Source of the DNA: Clostridiales bacterium | GTDB taxonomy: Bacteria > Bacillota > Clostridia > Lachnospirales > WQUN01 | Length of the DNA: 5,251 bases | NCBI GenBank assembly: GCA_031254075.1 | Contig: JAIRVD010000068.1 | Span: 1-5,251 of the forward strand | Reading direction: 5' to 3' | Shown here: positions 1 through 5,251 of the stretch, piece after piece | Layout: every line of letters begins with the position of its first letter | Numbering within the stretch: position 1 is the first letter of the stretch | Made by a program: the position numbers and the translations under genes | The notes under the pieces: generated by a model | The model's input: only the letters and a program-made list of their open reading frames with translations | What the model was told of the DNA's origin: nothing | The model's database searches: none

Positions 1-1369
1 AGGAGCCGTTGCGGAGGATGCGGATTTCTACGGTGTCGCCGATTTCCTTTGCGCGGATTGCGGCTTGCAGTTGGGGCATATCGAAAATGGGTTGACCGTC
101 GAAGCTTGTGATTACGTCGTTTGCGCGGATGCCCGCGTTGTAAGCCGGGCGACCTTCTTGTGCCTCAATAACGAGAACGCCGAGTTCGGGAATGCCCCAT
201 TGTGCGGCACGGTTTTCGTCGTCGTTGGCGAGACTTGTGCCGACTATTCCGATTGCGGGGGTTCTGTAATTTGCAATGATATCTTGAAGAATCGGCTCGG
301 CAATGTTTGACGAAATGCTGTAGCCTATTCCTTCCGATTGCGTTGAGTCAAATGAATACATCGAAGCGGTGCTTACGTTTATTCCGATAATTTCACCGCG
401 AGTGTTGATTAACGGACCGCCGCTGCTTCCGTAATTGATTGCGGCGTCGGTTTGAAGCACCGTCAGCGGAAGATATCTGTCGGGCAAATGAATCGAGCGT
501 TCAGACGCGCTGATTATGCCTTGCGTAACGGCGGTTCCCTCGCCCATGGCGTTTCCTATGGCGAGAACAACGTCGCCGATTCGCATTTCATCGGAATCGC
601 CGAACGTCGCGAACGCGATTGAATTAATTCCCGCCGCGACGAGCTGGTCTTTGTAAATGTACGCAACCGCCAAGTCGTGGTCGATATTCGAGCCGACGGG
701 ACGCGCCGAAATGGGTTCGTTTCCGTCAATGGTGACGTCCCAATGCGCACCGCCCTGCACAATGTACCAATTTGTTGCTATAAATATGCGGTCTTCAGTT
801 TCGGCAAAAATTATTCCCGAACCGTGGCTTTCCTCGTGAAACGGATAACGCAATCCGTCGCGATAAGTTGTAATTCCCACGACCGTCGGCGCAAGAAGTT
901 CCACCATATCCGAAATCGTAGCAATCGAAGGCTCGCTCGAAATCGTTTCAAATACATATGAAGTCCCTGTGAACGATGAGTTCTCGGGAATATTGACCGT
1001 TTGCGGCGTATTTACTCTTTCATTTCCGCCGAAAGAACGCCCGTTGAAATACGCCCAGCCTGTTCCGATTCCGAAACCAAGCATTCCCGTGCCGAGTGTA
1101 CATATGAATAATAACGCAACCGCCGTTTTCATCCACGATTTTTTCGGCGCGGCTTTTATTGTTTCGCGGTAAAAATCGGGGGCTTCGAAATAGTCCGATT
1201 CACTTGCATCAAAAATTTCGTCTTGCGGAACAAGAAATAGACTTGCAAAGCTTTCGGATTCTGCTGTTTCCGTTTTTTCGCCACTCAGGTCTTTTTCAAT
1301 TTCTTCTTGTATTTTATCAATTTCACTCAATCCGAATAAATCATAAACTTTCTTAGTATCCTCGCTCAC
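1..1369 (-). CDS. HtrA/DegP-family membrane-anchored trypsin-like protein with PDZ domain, catalytic His replaced by Tyr (3' end outside window)
   Basis: A continuous minus-strand frame of 456 codons opens at a GTG and leaves the window still open. GTG 1369-1367 is chosen because GGAGGTGA lies just upstream, and the two other nearby GTGs run straight into TGA. Seen in order: an acidic N-terminal tail (residues 1-79), a membrane segment (about 80-106) preceded by KAAPKKS, a linker rich in Ser/Thr (110-150), a trypsin-like domain (about 153-365) and a PDZ domain (about 373 onward). The positive-inside rule puts the protease and PDZ domains outside the cytoplasm. Family landmarks are clear: GSGIIF (183-188), HDLAV (231-235), GDVVLAIGNAMG (265-276), TDAAIN (307-312) and GSSGGPLIN (314-322). 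The usual TNNHVV is TNWYIV (199-204), so the general base His is Tyr202. Asp232 and Ser316 remain. The family normally degrades or chaperones misfolded envelope proteins; this member may have lost proteolysis. Family assignment is firm, activity is inferred. Confidence 0.9.
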   Translation of the reverse strand, partial: MSEDTKKVYDLFGLSEIDKIQEEIEKDLSGEKTETAESESFASLFLVPQDEIFDASESDYFEAPDFYRETIKAAPKKSWMKTAVALLFICTLGTGMLGFGIGTGWAYFNGRSFGGNERVNTPQTVNIPENSSFTGTSYVFETISSEPSIATISDMVELLAPTVVGITTYRDGLRYPFHEESHGSGIIFAETEDRIFIATNWYIVQGGAHWDVTIDGNEPISARPVGSNIDHDLAVAYIYKDQLVAAGINSIAFATFGDSDEMRIGDVVLAIGNAMGEGTAVTQGIISASERSIHLPDRYLPLTVLQTDAAINYGSSGGPLINTRGEIIGINVSTASMYSFDSTQSEGIGYSISSNIAEPILQDIIANYRTPAIGIVGTSLANDDENRAAQWGIPELGVLVIEAQEGRPAYNAGIRANDVITSFDGQPIFDMPQLQAAIRAKEIGDTVEIRILRNGS

Positions 1370-1477
1370 ACGCTCACCTCCGAAAACTTTTGTTATTTTA
1401 GCACCCTCATGTGAAAAACGTATGAACAAAATGTAAATTTTCGTTTATCACGCGCAATTGAAGTCAACAATATTTAT
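1370..1477. promoter_or_regulatory. Divergent intergenic region between the HtrA-like gene and the transporter operon
   Basis: This 108-bp AT-rich spacer must hold the start signals for both directions unless transcription comes from further away. No consensus promoter is obvious. Weak candidates are GTGAAA (1411-1416), 17 nt, TAAATT (1434-1439) toward the transporter, and a TAAAAT -10-like box on the minus strand (1400-1395) toward the HtrA-like gene, without a recognisable -35. No convincing operator palindrome was found. There is also no Shine-Dalgarno sequence before the first transporter gene. Confidence 0.4.
1374..1381 (-). promoter_or_regulatory. Strong ribosome binding site of the HtrA-like gene
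   Basis: On the minus strand GGAGGTGA stands just before the coding region, with 7 nt between GGAGG and the GTG at 1369-1367. It settles which of several overlapping GTG triplets is the start, since the other two lead directly into a TGA stop. Confidence 0.8.
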
Positions 1478-2422
1478 ATGTTAAAAATTAAAAATTTGCG
1501 AACGTCATTTAAAATAGACGGAAAATTTTACGCAGCGGCGGACGGCATTAGCTTTGACGTAGGCAAAAACGAAATTTTGGCAATCGTCGGCGAGTCGGGT
1601 TCGGGAAAAAGCGCGGCGGCTTTGTCGATTACGCGGCTGCATAATAAAAAAAGCACGCGTATCGAAGGCGAAATAATTTTCAACGGAACGGATTTGCTTT
1701 CCGTTTCCGAAAAAGAACTTTTGAAAATTCGCGGAAAGCATATCGGTATGATTTTTCAAGACCCGTTGACAGCGTTAAATCCGTTAATGCGAATCGGTGC
1801 TCAAATAGAAGAGCCGCTGATTTATCATACGAATTTCAATTCGGAAGAAAGAAAATCGCGTGTGCTTGAATTGCTTGAAGCCGTCGGAATGACGCCGCGA
1901 GCGTATAAACAATTTCCGCATGAGTTGTCGGGCGGAATGCGCCAGCGCGCGATGATTGCAGTTGCGCTTTCATGCGACCCCGCGCTTGTAATCGCGGACG
2001 AACCGACAACCGCACTTGATGTAACAATACAAGCGCAAATTTTAGAACTTCTGAGCGAACTGCAAAAAAAGATGCAGACTTCGATAATTTTAATTACGCA
2101 TGACCTTGGCGTTGTTTCGGAAATTGCTGACAAGGTTGCCGTTATGTACGCGGGGCAAATCGTCGAAACGGCAACGGTTGACCGGCTTTTCACAAATCCG
2201 CGGCATCCGTACACGCGTGCATTACTTGCGGCGATACCAAGTATGAGTTCAAATGAACGGCGTTTTTTCACAATCCCGGGCGCGGTGCCGACTTTGCGCG
2301 AAATGCCGAGAACGGGTTGCCGTTTTTCGCGGCGAATGCCGCACGAAGCCCGGCACGAAACCGAACCGACCTTCCACGAAGTCGAACCCGACCATCAGGT
2401 GCTTTGCATATGTCACTCTTAG
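1478..2422 (+). CDS. oppD: Peptide ABC importer ATP-binding subunit, OppD/DppD-like
   Basis: This cytoplasmic ATPase (314 residues, near the usual 320-330) powers import of peptides or related solutes together with the three genes that follow. The ABC domain is complete: Walker A GESGSGKS (38-45), Q-loop Gln94 in IFQDP, signature LSGGMRQR (150-157), Walker B ending in Asp174-Glu175, D-loop ALD (179-181) and H-loop His208. The oligopeptide-transporter C-terminal module begins at NPRHPYTRALL (240-250). It is degenerate: of the four cysteines usual in this tail, Cys281 and Cys310 remain (with an extra Cys312), while the CP motif is MP (287-288) and the third Cys is absent. The ATG at 1478 gives the family's normal N-terminus, though no Shine-Dalgarno is visible. 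First gene of the operon; its end overlaps the next gene by 13 nt. Whether the substrate is oligopeptide, dipeptide, nickel or another solute cannot be read from the sequence. Confidence 0.92.
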   Translation: MLKIKNLRTSFKIDGKFYAAADGISFDVGKNEILAIVGESGSGKSAAALSITRLHNKKSTRIEGEIIFNGTDLLSVSEKELLKIRGKHIGMIFQDPLTALNPLMRIGAQIEEPLIYHTNFNSEERKSRVLELLEAVGMTPRAYKQFPHELSGGMRQRAMIAVALSCDPALVIADEPTTALDVTIQAQILELLSELQKKMQTSIILITHDLGVVSEIADKVAVMYAGQIVETATVDRLFTNPRHPYTRALLAAIPSMSSNERRFFTIPGAVPTLREMPRTGCRFSRRMPHEARHETEPTFHEVEPDHQVLCICHS

Positions 2423-3216
2423 AAGTAAAGAATTTAAAAGTATATTATCCGATTCGCGGCGGGATTTTCGGCCGCGCGAGTGACTATGTTTACGCTGTGG
2501 ACGGCGTAAGTTTTTCCGTCGGCGAAGGCGAAACGCTTGGGCTAATCGGCGAAAGCGGCAGCGGAAAAAGCACAATCGGCAAAGCGATTTTGGGACTTGT
2601 GCCACTCGCGGGCGGTTCGATTTATTTTAACGGCGAGAACATTACAAAATACATCGGAATAAATCGCTGCAACTATAGAAAATCCGTGCAAATGATTTTT
2701 CAAGACGTAAATTCATCTTTAAACGCAAAAAAAAGAGTTCTTGACATCATCGCGGAACCGTTGCGCAATTTCGAAAAATTATCACGAACCGAAGAACGAA
2801 AAAAAATCGACGAGCTTTTATCAATTGTAGGAATGTCACATGCCGACGCCTACAAATATCCGCACGAATTTTCAGGCGGACAACGCCAACGCATCGGTGT
2901 CGCCCGCGCAATCGCGTTGAAACCAAAGCTAATCGTAGCCGACGAACCAGTTTCTGCTCTCGACCTGTCTATTCAGGCGCAAGTTCTTAACTACATGAAG
3001 GACATTCAAGAAGAACTCAATCTCTCTTACCTTTTCATAAGCCACGACCTCGGCGTCGTAAAACATATGTGCGAAAATTTAACGATAATGCAAAACGGAA
3101 AATTCGCGGAAACCGGCACACGCGATGAAATTTTTCACAATCCGCGTCACGAATATACAAAAAAATTAATTGAATCAATTCCGAGTAAAAATAAAACCAC
3201 AAAGGTGACAATATGA
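2410..3216 (+). CDS. oppF: Peptide ABC importer ATP-binding subunit, OppF/DppF-like, short C-terminus
   Basis: This is the second ATPase of the importer, expected to pair with the OppD-like subunit as a cytoplasmic heterodimer. The start chosen is ATG 2410, which gives the family's MSLLEVKNLKVYY opening and has AGGTG at 2397-2401, 8 nt upstream. An in-frame ATG at 2317 would add 31 residues unlike the family and lying over the end of oppD. The 268-residue protein carries Walker A GESGSGKS (47-54), Gln98 in IFQDV, signature FSGGQRQR (154-161), Walker B ending in Asp178-Glu179, ALD (183-185) and His212. The tail stops shortly after NPRHEYTKKLIESIP (244-258), so the Cys-containing C-terminal segment seen in many OppF proteins of about 310-330 residues is missing. 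The ATP site itself looks intact. The stop overlaps the next start as ATGA, suggesting translational coupling. Confidence 0.9.
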   Translation: MSLLEVKNLKVYYPIRGGIFGRASDYVYAVDGVSFSVGEGETLGLIGESGSGKSTIGKAILGLVPLAGGSIYFNGENITKYIGINRCNYRKSVQMIFQDVNSSLNAKKRVLDIIAEPLRNFEKLSRTEERKKIDELLSIVGMSHADAYKYPHEFSGGQRQRIGVARAIALKPKLIVADEPVSALDLSIQAQVLNYMKDIQEELNLSYLFISHDLGVVKHMCENLTIMQNGKFAETGTRDEIFHNPRHEYTKKLIESIPSKNKTTKVTI

Positions 3217-4172
3217 TTATCAGAAGAATTCTAATTCTGATTCCTCAATTAATAATAATCAGCATTCTCGTGTTTATTTTGGGTGCGATGATGCCGGGGG
3301 ACGCGCTTTCGGGGATGATTGACCCCGGGGTCAGCGCGGAGGTAAGGGAATTGCAACGTGAGAAGCTTGGGTTAAATGACCCATTGGCGGTGAGATATGT
3401 GAGGTGGATTGGAGGAATTGTGCGGGGTGATTTTGGGGAAAGCTTTATACATCGCCGCCCTGTGTTGGAAGTCATCGGTGAGCGTATGGCGAATACATTT
3501 TTTTTGTCGCTTGCGATTTTGGTTTTGACATATACGATCGCGATTCCGTTGGGTGTTTTGTCGGGGCGTTATTCCGGAACTGTGGTTGACAAGGCGATAC
3601 TGTTTTACGTTTTTGTTTCGTTGGCGATGCCGACGATGGTTTTGGGAATATTAATGATATTGTTTTTTTCGTTTTACTTGGGATGGTTTCCGTCAAGCGG
3701 TTCAGTGGACGCGATAGTCCTTGCGAAGGGAAGCGCGGGAGAAATTCTTGCAAACCGTTTGCACCATATGGTTCTTCCCGCCGCGACGGGCGCGTTGGTC
3801 GGAATGGTCGGCGTTGTGTTCATGCTTCGCGCAAATATTATAGACAGAGCTTTTTCGGATTATGTAACTCTCGCCCGTTCAAAGGGCGTTCCCGAAGGTG
3901 CGGTTTTTCGCAGACATATTTTGAGAAATTCGTTGATACCCGTTGCGGCCGGATTTGGTTTTGCGATTTCCGGATTGCTGACGGGGCAGCTATTCATCGA
4001 AAGAATTTTTCAATACCCCGGCATGGGGCATTTATTTTTTTCGTCCGTAAAGGCACAGGATTTTGCAGTTGTAAACGCAATCATATTAATTTTTTCCGCG
4101 CTTACCGCGCTCGGAATGTTGATTTCCGACATTTTGCTGTCAATTACAGACCCGAGGATTAGACCGCAATGA
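3213..4172 (+). CDS. oppB: Peptide ABC importer inner-membrane permease, OppB/DppB-like
   Basis: This is the first membrane subunit of the importer (319 residues, normal family length). Hydrophobic stretches suggest six membrane segments at about 7-27, 96-118, 130-157, 187-207, 244-263 and 284-306. A long loop follows the first one and contains the family marks LREKLGLNDPL-like (48-58) and RGDFGESF (71-78). The cytoplasmic EAA loop that docks on the ATPases is well kept: YVTLARSKGVPEGAVFRRH, then LRNSLIP (217-243). The C-terminus has the typical ER-FQYPGMG (263-272) and ends SDILLSITDPRIRPQ. ATG 3213 is supported by AAAGGTGA (3201-3208) 4 nt upstream and overlaps the oppF stop as ATGA. The 5' part of the gene is unusually G-rich on the coding strand compared with oppF. 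The dppB name would fit equally well. Confidence 0.92.
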   Translation: MIIRRILILIPQLIIISILVFILGAMMPGDALSGMIDPGVSAEVRELQREKLGLNDPLAVRYVRWIGGIVRGDFGESFIHRRPVLEVIGERMANTFFLSLAILVLTYTIAIPLGVLSGRYSGTVVDKAILFYVFVSLAMPTMVLGILMILFFSFYLGWFPSSGSVDAIVLAKGSAGEILANRLHHMVLPAATGALVGMVGVVFMLRANIIDRAFSDYVTLARSKGVPEGAVFRRHILRNSLIPVAAGFGFAISGLLTGQLFIERIFQYPGMGHLFFSSVKAQDFAVVNAIILIFSALTALGMLISDILLSITDPRIRPQ

Positions 4173-5035
4173 AACCGCCTTCGATTTTCAAATTGTTCTT
4201 AAAAGAATTAAAGCATGATTATTTTGCATTGGCAGGATTAATTTTATTTTCGATTATTTTGCTCGCGATTTTTATCGGCGCTCCGGTTATTAATTATTTT
4301 TATGACGTTATGCGTGTTGACCCCAAAATTCTGCCCGTTTCGCCTGCGGATTCGGGGACGCTTCTTGGATTGGACAGTTTGGGGCGAAATCAATTCCACC
4401 TGCTTTTCGTCGCGGCAAGAAATTCGCTGTATCTTGCTTTCGGCGTAACTTTTTTTTCATTCCTTCTCGGCGCAACGGTCGGCGTAATTTCCGGCTTTTA
4501 CGGCGGAAAAATCGACAGCATAGTCATGCGAATCACCGATACATGGTCGATGATACCTTTTCTAATGGTCGTAATTGTGTTATTAAACATATTTGGAAAA
4601 ACCGTGTTCAATTTTATTTTTTTCCTGACGATTTTTACATGGGTAACGCGTGCGAGGCTTCTGCGCGCCGCCGCACTCGCCCAACGAAATCTCGATTACA
4701 TCAACGCATCGAAAACCCTCGGCACACCAAACCTCATTATTATCATCCGCGAAATGCTTCCGAATCTCGTTGACGTCGCAATCGCAAACCTCGTTCTCAC
4801 CCTCGCCGCAAATATCGGAATCGAAACGGGACTATCACTGCTCGGCTTCGGTCTCGGTTGGAATTACCCTTCACTTGGCGTTATGATGCAAAACGCAACC
4901 AACCCCATGTATCTTCAACATTTCTGGTGGGTATGGGCGCCGTCGCTGGTTCTCGTAGTAACAATGATGCTCTGTGTAAATTTTGTCGGAAACGCCCTGC
5001 AAAGAGTTTCCGACCCGAAACAGCGGAGAGGCTAA
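4169..5035 (+). CDS. oppC: Peptide ABC importer inner-membrane permease, OppC/DppC-like
   Basis: This second membrane subunit (288 residues, usual length) should pair with the OppB-like permease to form the channel. Seen: an N-terminal OppC_N-type segment with the first membrane helix (about 19-43), then the family motif TLLGLDSLGRNQFH (64-77). There LGRD is LGRN and GTD is GLD. Further helices lie at about 83-107, 127-142, 145-160, 200-222 and 252-275. The EAA docking loop is YINASKTLGTPNLIIIIRE followed by MLPN (177-199). GLSLLGFGLGWNYPSLGVMM (221-240) is the classic C-terminal block, and the protein ends in a short basic tail. ATG 4169 overlaps the oppB stop as ATGA, with GAGGAT at 4154-4159 upstream. 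This is the last gene of the operon; a stem-loop begins 20 nt after its stop. The second half of the gene is markedly C-rich on the coding strand. Confidence 0.92.
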   Translation: MKPPSIFKLFLKELKHDYFALAGLILFSIILLAIFIGAPVINYFYDVMRVDPKILPVSPADSGTLLGLDSLGRNQFHLLFVAARNSLYLAFGVTFFSFLLGATVGVISGFYGGKIDSIVMRITDTWSMIPFLMVVIVLLNIFGKTVFNFIFFLTIFTWVTRARLLRAAALAQRNLDYINASKTLGTPNLIIIIREMLPNLVDVAIANLVLTLAANIGIETGLSLLGFGLGWNYPSLGVMMQNATNPMYLQHFWWVWAPSLVLVVTMMLCVNFVGNALQRVSDPKQRRG

Positions 5036-5054
5036 TATTTCGAAAAGTGAATTC

Positions 5055-5084
5055 AGCGAGTTAGGAATCAAATCCTAACTCGCT
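5055..5084 (+). terminator. Perfect 12-bp stem-loop after the transporter operon, likely terminator
   Basis: AGCGAGTTAGGA (5055-5066) pairs perfectly with TCCTAACTCGCT (5073-5084) around a 6-nt loop, ATCAAA. It begins 20 nt after the oppC stop and is followed by TTTGACATTTG, which is T-rich but not a clean T run. It would serve best as the operon terminator. It could also be read from the other strand, where CACTTTTCG follows the stem. A weaker reading is a binding site or mRNA 3'-end stabiliser. Confidence 0.65.
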
Positions 5085-5113
5085 TTGACATTTGAATACA
5101 CATGGAGTACGAT
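5085..5113 (+). promoter_or_regulatory. Sigma70-type promoter for the AAA ATPase gene
   Basis: A perfect -35 box TTGACA (5085-5090) is followed after exactly 17 nt by TACGAT (5108-5113), a 4/6 match to TATAAT. Transcription would start near 5120, leaving a leader of about 25 nt before the TTG start at 5144. The -35 box begins at the base directly after the preceding stem-loop. Confidence 0.6.
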
Positions 5114-5131
5114 GAAGATAATAGAAGATAC

Positions 5132-5138
5132 GAGGTGG
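5132..5138 (+). promoter_or_regulatory. Ribosome binding site that favours the TTG start at 5144
   Basis: GAGGTGG lies 5 nt before TTG 5144-5146. The alternative in-frame ATG at 5102 has no Shine-Dalgarno and lies upstream of the predicted transcription start, inside the promoter spacer, so the TTG is preferred. Confidence 0.65.
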
Positions 5139-5143
5139 TTCGC

Positions 5144-5251
5144 TTGAAAATAATTGAACGCGAAGAATACTTAAACTGGCTTATCAGGTGGAGGGAGCAA
5201 CAAATTATAAAGGTTGTATCGGGCGTACGTCGCTCGGGCAAATCTACGATG
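5144..5251 (+). CDS. ATP-binding protein of the AAA_14/DUF4143 type, N-terminal fragment (runs off the window)
   Basis: Only the first 36 residues are present. They read like the start of the widespread predicted ATPases with an AAA_14 domain and a DUF4143 tail: a short lead with EREEYLNWLIRW (5-16), then IIKVVSGVRRSGKST (21-35). The latter holds the Walker A loop GVRRSGKS with its Lys. Family members are usually about 380-450 residues; their cellular role is poorly defined, and they often occur in many copies per genome in anaerobes. The start chosen is TTG 5144, because the family usually begins just before this point and GAGGTGG precedes it. ATG 5102 would add 14 residues. The gene appears to have its own promoter and is not obviously part of the transporter operon. 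The family call rests on the N-terminal pattern only. Confidence 0.75.
   Translation, partial: MKIIEREEYLNWLIRWREQQIIKVVSGVRRSGKSTM

Noticed and set aside
422..424. GSSGG instead of GNSGG at the HtrA active-site serine as a second inactivating change
   Set aside because: Only the neighbour (Asn to Ser315) differs; the nucleophile Ser316 is kept, so this alone would not be expected to abolish catalysis.
65..1356. Several short plus-strand open frames across the HtrA-like gene
   Set aside because: They are antisense shadows. The minus strand carries one uninterrupted frame with domain motifs over the whole stretch, and none of the plus frames shows a recognisable domain or RBS context.
1825..2271. 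148-codon minus-strand open frame inside oppD
   Set aside because: It is antisense to the conserved ABC signature and Walker B region; its composition follows from the opposite strand and it shows no family features.
2317..2409. In-frame N-terminal extension of OppF by 31 residues
   Set aside because: It lies over the conserved C-terminal part of oppD, is unlike OppF N-termini, and ATG 2410 has its own Shine-Dalgarno and the expected MSLLEVKNL opening.
2727..2734. Run of eight A in oppF as a programmed frameshift site
   Set aside because: The zero frame continues through conserved OppF sequence, and no useful product or stimulatory structure is evident in another frame.
3683..4162. 159-codon plus-strand open frame inside oppB
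   Set aside because: It is an alternative frame over the EAA loop and last helices of the permease. The product is rich in Arg, Gly and Phe without a domain, typical of a shadow frame.

Overview
The window reads as a stretch of an ordinary bacterial chromosome with moderate GC content. The genes are tightly packed, overlap by ATGA, and use GTG and TTG starts with good Shine-Dalgarno sequences. The taxon cannot be fixed from sequence alone. An HtrA-like protein with an N-terminal membrane anchor, an Opp/Dpp transporter and an AAA_14/DUF4143-type ATPase would suit an anaerobic or Gram-negative-type lineage such as Fibrobacterota or Spirochaetota, but this is only a guess. There are no rRNA or tRNA genes, CRISPR arrays or insertion sequences.

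Left part (1-1369, minus strand): an HtrA/DegP-family protein whose 3' end runs off the window. It has an acidic cytoplasmic tail, one membrane segment, a trypsin-like domain and a PDZ domain. The catalytic His position holds Tyr (Tyr202), while the Asp (Asp232) and Ser (Ser316) remain, so it is probably a pseudoprotease or an altered protease. This is the most interesting observation here.

Middle (1370-1477): a 108-bp divergent intergenic region. From 1478 to 5035 on the plus strand lies a four-gene operon for a peptide-type ABC importer, in the order ATPase (OppD-like), ATPase (OppF-like), permease (OppB/DppB-like), permease (OppC/DppC-like). All junctions overlap: 13 nt between the ATPases, then two ATGA overlaps. 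Two TM subunits and two ATPases make a complete translocator, but no solute-binding protein is in the window. Both ATPases have a degenerate or absent C-terminal cysteine module.

Right edge (5036-5251): a 12-bp perfect stem-loop, likely the operon terminator, directly abuts a good sigma70-type promoter (TTGACA, 17-nt spacer, TACGAT). That promoter drives a small-leader transcript for an ATP-binding protein of the AAA_14/DUF4143 type, of which only the first 36 residues, including the Walker A motif, are present. I see no clearly new multi-gene system. The notable items are the Tyr-for-His HtrA homologue divergent from a peptide importer, and an abrupt change in base skew inside the operon.
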